Position numbers and translations under genes: made by a program. From Cyprinodon diabolis (Eukaryota; Chordata; Actinopteri; Cyprinodontiformes; Cyprinodontidae), in NCBI GenBank assembly GCA_030533445.1, contig CM060064.1, forward strand, positions 38,905,787-38,969,786: 64,000 bases of DNA, written 5' to 3'. Positions 36,035-49,858 of the stretch are shown piece after piece. The notes beneath the pieces were generated by a model. That model had not been told where the DNA came from. It saw only the letters and a program-made list of their open reading frames with translations, and did not search any database. Position 1 is the stretch's first letter, and the number at the start of each line of letters is the position of its first letter.

Positions 36035-37494
36035 GAAATGAAGCACACCAGCTGGAACTGCATGAAGTGGCATAATTTGTCAGAGCAAAACTTTTCTCTC
36101 AAAACTGGGCCTTTAAGTCTCTTGAACTTGGCATCATGAGGCGAGTTCATCAGCACAGACAGGGTGTTTGTACTAATTATCTTTCAAACCTGTAACATAG
36201 TCTCTGCTTTAGTCTGACCACCAGTCAGTTGTCTGAAAGGCCGACTCATGATCATATTGCTGCCTGCCAATATTAGTACTGCTGCTACAGTACATTCTAC
36301 ATTTTTTAGGATTTAGCTTTTTCAAGTGAGCAATTATATGCTGTATAATAGCTCTAATAACTCTAACAGTCAGGACTGCACCCAGTAAAGGGAGAGTGGA
36401 ACTCTATATAGATAACAGTAAAAAGTGTGGATTATTCTAGGTTGAATTTAACAGAAAAAAATCACTATGCTTTAAAATTCATGAAATTTTGTTTAACCTG
36501 CTAAACACCTCTGATTATTTAAATAAGCTGCTAAATAGCTATTCAGGTGTTTACTCCCTGAGCTTCTCTGGTAATTGTTCTGAATAATAACCGTTTTTTT
36601 ACCTGATATTTATCCTAGTTTGATTTTACTTTACTTAATAAGTAAAATAAAAGCTATTGTCCATCTACTGATTTGATATCATTTTAATTCTGCTTAATCA
36701 TTTCCTGAAGTTAATCGTCACAAATACACGAGGAACAAAATGTAAGTACCATGTTTGTTTGGGGAGCGAAACTCAAACAATCATAACATTGAGGAAAATA
36801 ATTTTTATTTAATTGAATGTGAAGGCTTGAACGGACACATTATTATTATGTGGAAGGACGCCCTCCCAATTCCAGTCTTTATTTACTTCTGTTTTCACTG
36901 AATAAATCCTTCAGGTTCCTCTGTTTCCTTTATATATATTTTTTTCATTTAACCCTGAACGCTTACTCTCAGCCCTCCTTTTCATCCTCTTTGTACATTT
37001 TTTATAGACATGTTGTTCATCTGGTATTACTCTACTCCTTCCCCACTCTCCCATCGCTCCTCAGCGCTGACCCCTCCAACATCTCTGGGCCCCATCAGGT
37101 TGAAATATTGAACTGGGTGAGTTCCCTAAAGGCTTTTGGCTGCGCCTATACCCAGTCTGCAGTTCAGCTGCGATAAAAGATAAAAACGTAACACCAAATC
37201 TAACTCTCACACTCCATTCAGCATTATCAGAGTGTCTATCAGCTGAAATGGCCATTCAAAGTAATTACCTTTGGATCAGATCTAATTAAAGCCCTATCCC
37301 CTCTTGGTCTTTTCTCTGTGACCGTTTCATGTGAACCAGAGCCAGCCTCGCATGTTAATTTCACTAAAGTTGTAAAGAAAAGTCTTCATAAAAATATCAT
37401 GTTATAACTTACCTGTTATGATTTTGCTTTTACCTTAATTTCTCAAAAAATTTTCAAATTTATATTTTTTTTCACACACAATGTGATAATTTTC
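36035..37494. other. Intronic stretch, nothing recognised
   Basis: The GC-richer part 36980-37330 contains GATAAAAGATAAAAACG and ATCTAATTAAAGCCC and looks non-repetitive. It could be a regulatory block, but there is no comparison to show it. Confidence 0.4.
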
Positions 37495-37805
37495 AGTAAA
37501 TTTAACTTAAACTTAAACAGATTTAAATAAGAGAGAGTGAATGTAAATAAACTTCAATAAATAAAACTTAATCAAAGCTAATTCAAATTAAATGAAAAAT
37601 GATTAAATTAAATGTTTAAATGAAGTTAAATTCATTAAAATGAACTGAATAGAATAAAAGAAAATAGATTCAAATTTACTATTTCAAGTTAAACATACCC
37701 TAACTAAACTAAAATAAAGACTAGATTATATCTAATTTAACTGAGCTAATTTAAAAGATTGAAAAAGATAAAGCTTAAATTAAAAAGTATAGATAAATAT
37801 ATATG
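37495..37805 (+). repeat. A-rich low-complexity tract
   Basis: About 310 bases dominated by degenerate TTAAACTTAAA, TTAAATGAA and TAACTAAACTAAAATAAAG units, with A much more frequent than T on the plus strand. It probably began as a TTAAA/TAAAC-type simple repeat that has decayed. No coding potential. Confidence 0.55.
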
Positions 37806-40800
37806 TTGTGTTCGTTTTTAAGTCTACCTAACACTACACAGTTCACTGAGTTTTAGAAATAATGCTACTTTTGATCACTATTGATCATACTGAACTTATA
37901 GCCATAAAAAACGGAGTTTGATACATAATCCTGCGTGACTTTCAGTTTGCTGCCTCTATTTGCCTTGGCAATAAACATGTGATCTGGACTGTTTTCCAGT
38001 TGCCAAAAGTACCAACCAAAAGACTTTAGCTGTTACTAAGTCATATCTTCAAACTCCAACATAAAGCAGGTTTCTGGGACATTTTGTGGGATTACTCCAT
38101 TAAAATTAGTCCATACAAACAACCTGAAATTATTATATTAGTACAGAGCAACTGAGCCTCTTCTCAGAAATGCCCATAAAAATGCAGACGTTTGGTTTAA
38201 CATTTTTGTGTTTGAACCTGTAATGATTTCAAGGTGCTCCGTCATGGTTACTACCATGAAAGAACGAATCACTTAAGCGTGAGAAAAACAAGACCTCCCT
38301 GTTATTATGGAGACCAAGTCTAATTATTATGAAGCTATAATAATAACTGCGTGTGTTCAGGTTGATGCCTGGACCTTAAACTCATAAAAAACACCATGCC
38401 AGTATCATGTCAGTCTTTTAACCTGCAGGTTCACCATCTGAAACTTCTGATTCACAACAAAGAGTCATTTTTAATCTGTCATTGAATCCGAGCTGCCCAC
38501 AGGCTGGAAGAGGGGTTTTAATGAAAAGCTTTAGATTAAATCATTAATTATCATAATATTTCACCATGAATATCAATGAAGCCTGATTCTGTAGTAATGA
38601 GAGAGGCCCAAGAAGCGTGTCCATCGATTAGATTTCCAAAATCAATACTTGGGACAGAAAAATGTATAAGCCACATGAAAACCTCCTGGGTCCTGCACAG
38701 TATCAGGTTTCTAATCCTGCTGGTCCGTGTTTTTTAATTCACTTAATGCATGGATAGATTGCTGAATAAGCATGCTTTTTATTAAAGGTCTTTGCTCCTG
38801 ATTAACCCAGTGGTAAATATTTACACATTCTATCTACTTATAGTCAGAGGTAGTTACTGATAAAGGGGATCTTTACAGCGTATCTGTTAAAATGATTTAA
38901 AACACAGGCAATGATATATATTTTTATAAGTTTATTTACCTTTTAATATTATCTGTGCAATTGAAGTAAAAATGAAATAAAGATGTTTAGTGTTAAAATA
39001 AATATAAAAATTGGCTACAATAACCCTGATCAATAAGTGTTAACATTCATAAAAAGATAATTTGCAAAAGCACTTTTGGCCTAATTATCATGATTCTTCT
39101 TTCTGCATCCCACCTTTTATTTGACAACATTCTCCCAAACCTTCTTTTAAAAATTATCTAAACCTTCAAAGCGTATGAGGACATTGCTTTTTCACAGTTT
39201 TCGTCAGATTTATTTCTTGACTTTGGCAAGACTATTTGAGAATCACAACATTTTTCAACTTAAACCAGTCTTTGGTTTAATTTTTCAAGCTGGACATTTG
39301 GTGATTTCGCTTTTAAACATATTTATCAAAACTGATGGATTTTTGGAATGAATATCCACCGAGATAAAAAAAAAAAAATCCATCTGTAGAAAAGTAATTC
39401 TTTGTTCAGACATAGTTTGGCTGCTTCAGTGTTGATGTGAAGCTCTTTCTAGTGTCTCTGACCAGTTTCCATACTGTTTGTTTTTCATCAGATTTGGTGA
39501 TAGGTCCTGTTTTGTTAACCTGACGAGCCAAATCGATTAAATTCAGCACTCAGGTTGAGTCCCACACGTGGCTAAACTGGGGCTGCTCTCATGAAATCTG
39601 TCCAGGGAAAGAAGGAAAGTTTCAACTTCAACAGAAGCTTTTGAACCGATTGGCTGAAACGACACCCAGCACTCACAAAATAAAGCGCGGTTTCAGCCAT
39701 TCAAGGTAACAAATGAAATAGCAGCAGACACCATGAGAAACCACAATAAATTGTGATTTTTCACTCTTGAAAGATGAAATTTTGGATTCTTACCTAACAA
39801 ATGGGAACTAATCATACGTCCTCCTTCAAGTTCTTGTTTCATCAAATCTACACGTCCCACCTCAAACCATAATACGATAACATGAATGACCACCCGTTTT
39901 AGGTTGGTCTTGAACAGCTTAAGCTGGAGTAGAAAAAGATTAAATCTGGGGTGTTTTAGAATTAACCGATAGTAAAAAAAATTCAGCTTGCAGGGAAATT
40001 TACTGTTCACTCATATCACCGTGGTCCCATATTGTCCGTATCTATTATTAATTGTATTTATTATGCCCTGCTGTAAATGCAGAGCTGTCAAAGCTTTTGT
40101 AGTCCTTTCCAGACTGATATGTTTTTATGCATTTAACTTTTTGCACATGTAATATAAAGGATGCAAATAAGTTAAAGCCTTCAGAAACTCACAACAGCAG
40201 CTAAAGTTTCTTTAAGGTTCATCTGACTCTGCTTAATCAACAAGACAACAACTGTCACACTTATAAACCATGTTAATGTACTATTCTTTTTTCACTTTCA
40301 CAATAAAAAAGATTTCTTTTTTATTTTAGTTGAAGTTTGCAAAACTTATGTCACATTAAAGATATAAAATAAAACAATACTTTATGATAGTATAATTTTC
40401 ATGTCTCTAAAATCTTGACCAGAAGAGGAGGGGGAGGGAGGGTTGTTAAACATTTCGCTGTTTATGGTTTTTCTAAAATGTCAAACCAATGACTAGTTCT
40501 TAGTTATGGCATCATCTTCATTTACATTTTGTTCATTTGAAATTATAACCCGTAGAACATTTTCTTCACTCTGCAGCTCTTCTGTGAGGGTCTCAGCAAG
40601 ATAAATTACAAGTAATAAATTATTAATGTTTGACCCTTGTCCGAATTCTCTCTGCACACAGGGGATAAATTTATGTAAGATCCGGAAGTATCATTGCAGA
40701 GAAACAGGCTCTGTGTAAAGATGTCGTACCAATAGGATTAGGTAGTGTAAACCCCAGACGGCCTCATCCAGATAATGATTTAGTCCTGGGAATCTGTCAC

Positions 40801-43800
40801 TCATAAATCCTCGGGTCAAACTCGTCTCAGCACAGAAAGACAATGTTAAAACTCCACCCTTGGGTCCAGTGTGCTTTTCATTAAAAAGAAAAACAATGTT
40901 GCTGCAGGTGCAAGATTCATGAAGCTCCAGATGGTTTTGTTTTGCGGCTAAAGCCTGGTATACAGCACCAAGCAAACCCTGACACAGACACGCACCGCCG
41001 CAAAATCCCGAGGGACCCATGTCAGGCATGAGGAATGCATGGCTCAGGGAAACTCCAAAACATCTGTCTGGAGGGAAATTTTCTCTATTACAAAACATGT
41101 TTGCTCTGTTTTGATTGTAACAGACACCAATCTTGTTGTGAAACTTATTTCAAAATTTCAGATACTTATTTTCTGGTCTGAAACCAACCGCCCAACTAGC
41201 AAGATGTAAAACTAAAGAATATTCACGTTTGCACTTTTATTATTTCAAAAAAAAATATTTACAAGTGATGGGAATTTGAGAAGATTCAGCAAAGTTATTT
41301 GTTTTTTGTAATTCATGTTTTCCTTGACAGATAAAACAACAGAACAATTGTTGAAGAGATCTTAATTTGTTAATGTTTAAAGTTACTGGCAACGTAGAAC
41401 ACAAGAAAAAGTAAATCAAATAATAAAGAAAAGAACCTTTATTGACCAAAACTTTATAAACAGATGTTCATCAGCTCACTTCAAACAAGAAAAAGCAAAC
41501 GAGAGATAAAATGTCAGAGATAAAAAAATACACTCACTGTGGTTTTGTGATGGAAATAACATAACATGTACATTTTTTACTATGTAGTTATTTCATTACT
41601 TGAAATAGCCATTGTAACGTTATCTCACCCTATAGGGTAAGTTTATATAAAATACAAAATAAAATGCTTGTACATTTCTAGCTTGTCTTATCACTTCATT
41701 TTGCATTTTGTTTGTTAGCATTCAACAATTTGACTTGAATTTTTGCCACTAACATATGAATAAAACAGGAGATTACTGCTACATGTAATAAACAACAACT
41801 TCTTAATCAAATTACTTCAGTGATGCTGTCAGCCTTGTTACAGACTTTTTTATTTGACTTGATTTAAAGTATTAATTTCTATTCCGCTGACAGGTTTATT
41901 TATGATTGAAACACAGAGAAATGCCTCTTAAAGGGGGTTAAACGATATAACAGAGTATGAATGAAATAAATTACCTTTTTCTTTAAAAATAAATAAATAA
42001 ATAGAAGGATAGAAGGCTTCTGCTGGAGTCCACTGTTGGGAATCAAAACATTATATTTTCTATTATGCATGTATTTATTTAAGTCTTTACTTGAATTTGA
42101 TGGAGGGAGATGATGCTTTTTGTAGCAGTTGCAATGTACATCATTAGTATCTGATTATTATCAAATTTAAATGCCTTACAGTGATCCGATCATTAAGACA
42201 TAAAAGCATAGCTATCACTTACAAACAGATTAAGTTAATAAATTAATCTCCTAATGCAGCATAAGTATATTTATAGCCAAATAAATGTTAAGAAAATAAA
42301 TAAATAAAGCAATCCTCCCCAAGGGCAATATTTAAAAACTAATTCTACATTGAAAATCAGATAAAATCTTTAGGAACATCAGAAGTGATGGGAGTCGTAG
42401 CTGAGGAAGACTCAATTGGAAAAGTGAGAGACAAACTTTTTTTTCTGTTTCAGTAAAGACATCCGTTGCTTTTATTGCCGCTGATGTTACACGCCTTTGC
42501 TCAACTTTTTTTACCCACAACATGTCTTTATCTGTGTCTTTTCAGGTCTGCCATTTTTTTCTCTGCTGTGGATGTTACTGTAACATACAGTGTAGGGTTG
42601 GATGTAGGTCAATCTTTTCTGAGGCTGTATCTTTGAAAAACATCGTAAAAATATTTTATTACAGGAAAGATGATGACCTCATACGACCCCAGCAACATGG
42701 TTGTTTTTAATTTGCATCTTTAAAAAAAAAACTAATGGTAAGCATGGGAACTGTAAAACATTCTTCAGAGAGTAACTGAAGAGTCGTTTGCCATGTTTTC
42801 CTGTCTTTAGAACCTGACTGTAAAGTACGATGTATTGTTTTCAGTTTGATTCAATTTAGTCTGGATTCTAATGGTCTCCTTAGGATCAGAGGGAGTCTGC
42901 AAACCTTACTAATGTGCAGTAAAGTGTTTTAGCTCTGAGCATCCTGACCTCATCCAGGCTGTGTCAGCATTATGATCATCTGCACAACATTTGTGCTCAT
43001 GCATCCTCTTAAAATCCCTGCCAGTGTTTTTCTTAGCTGTCTGCAGTTTATTCAGGTGTCTTTTACCTGCAGATTTGTCAAACCCGCTGGTGACAGACTC
43101 AATTAACCTCAAATCTTAAAGACGTCTGTAAGTTTCAAAAGTTTTATTGTTGTTTACAGATATCCAGACTTTCTAGCCCTTCCAAACCAGAAACACACGC
43201 TGCTGTTTTTAACTGCAACATTGTGCCTTGAATTCCCAAATTGAGTAGTAATTCCTCTTTTAAGATGAGCACATGGGCAGTTAAAGTTGAAATATTTTGT
43301 TATCGCCTCAAAGAACCCAGACCACATGGCTGCAGCATCAAATCAGAAACAGATTGCCCCACCTCCTGCTTCTCTCTCTCATCTCAACCCCAGAAACAAT
43401 GAAAGCGTTCCTTTTTTGTTTGTTTCAGACCTCTGTCTCCATGAACAATCACACAGTGGTAAATGTTTAACAGATATTAATCTTTAAAGACTAAACATTA
43501 GTTATTAAACACTAGGATCAGCTCTGAGACTTGTTTGTCATACTGACTCCTCTGGGATGCTCAGACAGGAAGAACTAACAGGACCGGCTCACCTGGAAAG
43601 CTGATACTGTAAGCACCTCCAACTTTAGCTCTCTGAATTCCACCAGACAAGAAAAAAAAGAATCCCAGCGAGCTGGTAGCTTTCCAGGAGGGCTGAAATG
43701 TTATCATGATAGACCACATCGAGACGAGCACACAGCTTGCACCAGTTCACAGGGTTAAAAAGCCCTGGAGCCTGAGCTAAACGATCAGGGCCGCTCCATG

Positions 43801-44299
43801 CTCATATTAGACAGAAATGCACTCGACTCGAGCCGGTGTGACTCCCTAGAAGGTAATCGGCTGGCGCTGTGGTGGTCTGCTCACTCTAAAGCTTTGATCA
43901 TCCGCATCGTTTTTTTCACATGCCTCCCTGAGGACCACAATCCAAAGAGTCCATTAGTTGTTTACGGCACATGTGTAAAGCTGAAAAGCAAAAGTGACTG
44001 CATTATTATTTGAGCAGTTTGTCATTTGAAAGTCAACAAAAAAGAAATGAATGTAGAAAGAAAAACCTTTGAGAGTGTGACACTGCTCAAACGAACTGTT
44101 TTCATGATGCTCTCTTTCTAAGCTTGGTAAACATATGAAGGTTCTATAAAATACCATTAAATCAACACTAAGTAACTTTTCAACTATCATAAAATATTTT
44201 TCATTTTGTGAAGAAACCCTGCCACATAAAAGGAATGTGCAGACTGCTTTACAGCATACGTCACGTCCCCTTTTCCTCAGTCGTTATAAAGATGGAAGG
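37806..44299. other. Long intronic stretch, mostly unrecognised
   Basis: 6.5 kb of AT-rich DNA with (AATA)n-like runs at 41985-42003 and 42292-42308. A 135-codon open frame at 40691-41098 (minus) lies in a GC-richer segment but has no recognisable domain. No transposon ends could be defined. Confidence 0.4.
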
Positions 44300-44770
44300 C
44301 GGTTCGACTAAAGCCTGGTTTATGCTCAGGAAGCAGGTCTGTGTGTGTTTCGCAGTTAACGCACATATGCCCCCCCCTTCCAAAAACACTGTGGTGCACC
44401 TCCCCAAAATTACAGGTGACCACAGACAGTCCTGCAGGGAGGAGAGAAAGGAGGTCTCTGACTGGTCAATCCTACATCCGGTCTACACTATGCGTATTTC
44501 CTTTTTGGTTCCCTAATGGCAGAAACTCAGGCTGTAGTGCCGTCCACAACGCCTGGGACACCTCAGACACTATCCCAGAAAACATACAGGCCGCTAGTTT
44601 GTAGCTCTTTGCGACAGTCTGTTGGTTTGCACCCAAAGCCAAAACATGCAGCACCACGTCCACTCTGTCAAAAACACTCACGGGTGAACTGTGAGTCGTT
44701 CGGCATTGGATGAGGGGTTGTAGACGGCCAACAAGCTTGTCAAACCGACACATGGACAACCACAAACCTA
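44300..44770 (-). pseudogene. PIF/Harbinger-type transposase fragment
   Basis: The minus-strand frame 44765-44472 contains FDKLVGRLQPLI, RVDVVLHVLALGANQQTVAK and SGIVSEVSQALWTALQPEF. These fit the helix-turn-helix region that precedes the DDE domain of PIF/Harbinger (HARBI1-like) transposases, whose usual pattern is 'R-L-x-x-x-L-R-x-L-A-x-G-x-x-x' and 'I-V-x-E-x-x-x-A-I-W-x-x-L-x-x-x-F'. The frame stops soon after and no DDE residues follow, so it is a relic. ACTAAAGCCTGGTTTATGC at 44307-44325 may be the element's terminal part. I did not find the other end. Confidence 0.55.
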
Positions 44771-47700
44771 GCTAGTTTATGATTGTCCCTCTTGCTGTGA
44801 TCCATGGAATAACATAGCAAAGACCACGCTTCAAAATTTGGCATAATTCAAAAATATCTGCATCACACCTGCAACAAGGTAGCTGCAACACACTGCTGCA
44901 GGAGTATACACAGCCCTTAAGTTTCCCTGAGAGACTGTATATTTGTGCAAATAGAGCAGAGTTGATATTCATGCAATGCGGCGCCTTCCTGCTGGGATCT
45001 TTACGTGTGTTTACTGTCAAATTATCAAACATAACATTATATTTATCTGTTTAAAGATTAACTCATCAGCACAACAGTCGCTGATGAGCCTGGTGAGATG
45101 GGGCGAGTGGCAGTGCAGGAATACGTTACAAAAACCAAATTAAACATTACTTATTTTCAACGTCATCACATAACATTATTTTGCCACAATTAAATTAATT
45201 ACCTAATGACTTTTCACCTTTTAAACAGACACTGGAAACAGAAATGAAGTTCAATCCAACTCCAGGCGATCTGGAAATCAGGATTTTACCACAATGGACC
45301 ACACTGGTCCTGATGTCTTACTTGTCTTACAACAATACAGCTTTTTCTGTATTGGGAGCCAAAGTTGACCAAAAAGCAGTTATTTAACCCTGCTATAGCA
45401 CCATAGCATTTACACAGCGGGGTTTTATCTGTGAGGACACTGCATGGCCAGTTTTAAAAAGTGGACATTATTACTTATAAAGATGTTTCATTCCTTCTCA
45501 CAGCATGTTTTCGAGGCTATGATCAACTAACCTACATTGATTTAACGTGTATAGAAGAGTTTTTTCCTTTTGGACTTCTTATATTTATTTCAATACAGTA
45601 AATGCATTTGAGTAATCAAGGCTCTAGCATTTTTTTCGGTAGATATTATTTATTTGTATCTTTTTTTTGTCAAAAGGTTTTGTTGCAGAAATTCTTCAAC
45701 CCAGATCCTTCATCACATTGAAACCAGTGCTATGGTCTGTATGTAAATGCAAAACAAATGTTGCTCTAAAGGTCTACTTAATGCCAGATGCTCGGTCTGC
45801 ACTGAAGAATGCAAACTACTTAAAGTGGCTGAGATGGTTGGAGGGATTTTCTCAATAATTTAAAAATTAATGAAAAGTCAAAAACGATTTGACCGCTTTG
45901 GCTGTAATCATCTTTGTAGGAAGCTTTAAACCACACTTGAAAGTAAACATGCTATAAAAGTGGGTGTTATTGATAGATATAACAGGATTAGATGTTTCTC
46001 AAGATAATTTTGATTTAGAAAAGCTACACAAATAAATAAAGAATTTCACAAAGCTCCTACTTGTCTAAAGGTAAATACTCATGCTTTCTTTCTAAACTTT
46101 CAAGCAATCCAGAGGCCTACAGTAAAAGTATGCTACACATCATCAGCAGGCAGACCACATATCAAACTACTGGAGGTCAGCAAATAAATGCTGCACTTTC
46201 AGAGGCTGATGAGCTCATGTTTAATGTTCAATTTGTTTTTCTGCATCATTAAACTAATCTAACATTAAATCAGAGGTCAGGCTTTGCTTGAATTGTAGTT
46301 GGCTTTCCGACAACAGACGTTGTTTATACTCAAAACACATTAAAAGCTTTACTCCAATGTGTAAAAAAGCCATTTGACTTGCCATGTTATTTGTGTTGTT
46401 AAAGAGCATATTTCCATTAAAGCTAGTGACACTAACACTGACTTGTAGAGTGGAGGGTTCATATGGAAATGGACTGCGAAGGTGTTGGGAGTTCAGGACC
46501 GAGGCCGGCATGTCACAGGACTACAAAGCAATTTCCCACCGTGCAGATCTGATCAGAGAATCGATGAATCACATTCCTGATTACTCTGCAGGGGGAAATG
46601 GAGTTTGTGTTGTTTCTCTGAGACAAATGCAGGTTCCATGCGAGATTGATCTTATTTTCAAGACCAAAGAAAGACAACCCAAAAGACATACTGCTCATCC
46701 CTGTAACGCCCTGCTCTTTTGAGCTGAAAACCTCTTTTCTTCCGTTCACTTTTCTGTTTCATTACACTCTGACACTCTATGCCTGCCCCCCCCCCCAATC
46801 GCTTTCCCCTCGTTCTCCACTTCACTGTGCTCCAATTCTTTCAAGGTGGCAATTTCAATGAGTGTTCTGCAACTGAATCATTTGAAAGTTGCAGAGCAAT
46901 TCTACAAGTTCTACAAAGCCTGCTTTCTGTCGCTGTAAACACACCAAAGTCAACACATTCCTGACTCTGAGTTTTGAAGCAATGATGTATTCTGAAGTCA
47001 TTAATGATAAAATATATATGTGGACCGGTGGTGAGAGAGCAGGACGTTTGCATTCTGAAGAGGCCTATAAATCTGTTTGAAACACAGATTCCCACTCTTT
47101 GTCTCTTAGCGAGGCCATTAGGGCCACAATGCTAATGTTGATTACATTATTAATACAGAAATATAAATGTGACACATTTAATATCAAAGCCAGGCAGAAA
47201 TTCCATCTGCATTATATGTTTTGATTACCTCTATCTAGATCTAGATTTCCTTTCCAGTCCAAAGGTTCTGAAAGAAAAAATTATGCTCTGACATGTTGAG
47301 GTCCAGACTCTTGATTCGTGTCACTGCATGGCCAACATCTTGGGATGAATTTGAAGGGAACACGGAGCAATAAAAAAACACAATCTGGAAACTTGAGCCC
47401 AGAAGCAGTCAGAAAGATGAGAACAAATGAAGTGGGTCTGTTTTTGAGTAACGGCAGTGCACAAGAAACCAAATATCACAATGTCATGGACAAACTAATC
47501 TTAATTAGGTGCTTTTAGAGAGATTTTGGATGCAGGTATTGGTGGGTATTTTTAGCCTGTAACCAACTAAATAAATAATGACGTGCCCCAGCTTTATCAC
47601 CAATCCCATATGTCAAAGTAAAATACAGCAGGCAAGTTTTATGTTTCAGGGCTAATGCAATGAAAGACTGTATTTCAAACCAAATATACAAAAGTCTCTG

Positions 47701-49421
47701 CTTTGTTAGATTTCATGTGGTACAGACCAAACTAGGAAAGACAAAAACGGATTGGTGCACATGTTAAAAGAAAACCAAAACACAGCATGTTTCATGCTGT
47801 CTTAGATACAGAGGACATGCAGAGAGAAATGATGTACCGTTTTCAGCATGTGATGGCATCATGCTATCTGGCCTTTGTGCAGCTGTCTTCAAAGACTTCA
47901 AAACATTACTGCATGAAATAAGAATGAAAACTATTTAGGAATAACCCCCAGCTGTGCTAATGGGCCTCATCTGCTGCTTTGATTCATCTTCCCCTCTGCT
48001 GAACAAAAACCACACCCCACTAGTCCACCAGGATCCTTTCCTACTGTAAACTCACCCACTCAGTATGACAATTTCTTCCTGTTCATCACTTTTTTCCACA
48101 GGTTCTTTTTTTAGAACGACCAATATAAAATAATTCTTGAGCTGCTATAACCAGACATGGTTATATATTTTATTTAAATACATATTTAAAATTTAGAAAA
48201 GTCTACAAACATATTAATCCTAAACATAACTTTGGTTTGGTATTACACACTAGGATCACTAAAAATAACGTTAATGAAGAGTATTAAACAAAATAATACT
48301 TTGATAAGAAATGAACATCTATATTCTAGATAGGAAAAGTCCTGGGAAGAAGCACGGTATGAAACTGAAGTTCACTTATGTTATAATATAAATCAAAGAC
48401 AACCACAGTTTAACTTTATTCATGGGAGCAAGTGAAATTTTCAAACTTTTAAAATCAATTAATGAATGCTAGACAAATCAGCAGAGATATAATATTTTTT
48501 TCATTCAGGAACTTGCTTTAAATGGGACATATGCTTGTAAATCCATCCCATCATAATTAAACCATTTACAGTGGATTATATTGCAAATTCTGGTAGCCTT
48601 CGATTTAAGCAGGTTTTGTGGTACCCTAGACTACATCAAAATCTGGTGTAAATAATCTGATGTAAAGAAAGCATTTACTGAAAAGTGGGAGAAAAAACAT
48701 TGAAAAAAATATCTAAAAGGCCTTGTTCTTTAAATTCTATTTATTATTTTGGGATTTTATGGATTATTGCCCTGAACCAACAGTTTAGAAAAAAATCCTC
48801 CTTTTCTTCTTTTTGACCCTCTAAAGGCTTTATTCATTTTAGATGCTACTTCAGTTATTTTCAGGTTATTGGGTTTTCCTTTAGAGATTTCTTTTCATAA
48901 TAACCTAAAGTGAACTGTAAAAAATAAAAATGTAGCCTTACATCTCTGCCATGTGCTCTGGTAGAAATTCTTTTATAAATAAAAGAAAAAACAAACACAA
49001 ACAGTATGTACTTTGCTCAAACACACAACTAAACTTTGACCCGCATCCTGTTATATTGATTGATCAATGACTATTAAATATTTTGAGCTATTTTGAGTAC
49101 AATATTTTTTAAGATGATTCAAAATTTTTGTCAGGGGTTATAATGTCAAACCTATTTGCAAATGCATCTGTTCTAATACTCCTACATATAACTTACCACA
49201 AACTTTAGCTCATTAGGAAATAACTCAGCAATATCTGGCCATATCTGATAAATAAACAAATAAATCATAACTACTAAAATATTTTAACAGAAAGAATAAT
49301 AACAAAATGTGGCAATAATTATAAAAATGTCAATTTCATGTTAAAACTAGATATAAAGATATTGGTAACCTGGCAGGGATAACTGTACTATGAGCGAGTT
49401 GATGCTCTGCAGTTAAACTAC
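44771..49421. other. Intronic stretch, mostly unrecognised
   Basis: Sequence 44771-45060 may still belong to the Harbinger relic. 46400-46720 and 46780-47090 are GC-richer and non-repetitive, with an 11-C run near 46786. The remainder is AT-rich with no recognised repeat or gene. Confidence 0.4.
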
Positions 49422-49426
49422 CGTGC

Positions 49427-49853
49427 TGTCATGGATTCGGTTTTGTTCTAGTTTTATCTTGTTTTCATTAGTCTTATTTTTCATTCTTGTGTTCAAGGTA
49501 TTTTTGATTGTATTTGATATATTCTTGGATATTTCCTGTTTGCCCTCTTGTGTCAGTCTCCTTTCCCCTAGCTCCCTTCTTGCCTCTGTTCACACCTGCT
49601 CCCAATCTACTAATTAGCCTGGTCTTTGTTTCTCTCTGCCATATAATCTCCTCCTGTTCAGTCACTCTTGGCTGGTTTGTCGTCATTTCTTTGCCCCCTT
49701 GTTGTGAGTATTCTTGGTTTTTAGCTTTTTTTGTGGATTCATAATTTGGGATTTTTGCTTCTGTTAAAGTTTTTTCGTTAAAACATTTAAGTAACCACCT
49801 CAGGCTTTGTGTCTGCATTTGGGTCCTGTCAAACCTCGACCCCCATTTTGACA
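49427..49853 (+). mobile_element. Solo LTR with 5-bp target-site duplication
   Basis: 427 bp starting TGTCATGGATTCGG and ending CCCATTTTGACA. The flanks are CGTGC on both sides (49422-49426 and 49854-49858), a perfect duplication, and the ends TGTCA/TGACA are inverted repeats. CTGCATTTGGGTCC near the 3' end is typical of fish LTRs on this strand. No internal coding region adjoins it. This is a different LTR family from the one at 7724-8111, whose body is unlike it. It is antisense to the host gene. Confidence 0.75.
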
Positions 49854-49858
49854 CGTGC

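Noticed and set aside
40945..40970. Possible second end of the Harbinger relic (GCTAAAGCCTGGTATACAG)
   Set aside because: It lies in the same and not the inverted orientation relative to the motif at 44307-44325 and the match is short.
40691..41098. 135-codon minus-strand frame with several Cys
   Set aside because: The cysteines do not form a zinc-finger or knottin pattern and no splice signals bound the frame.
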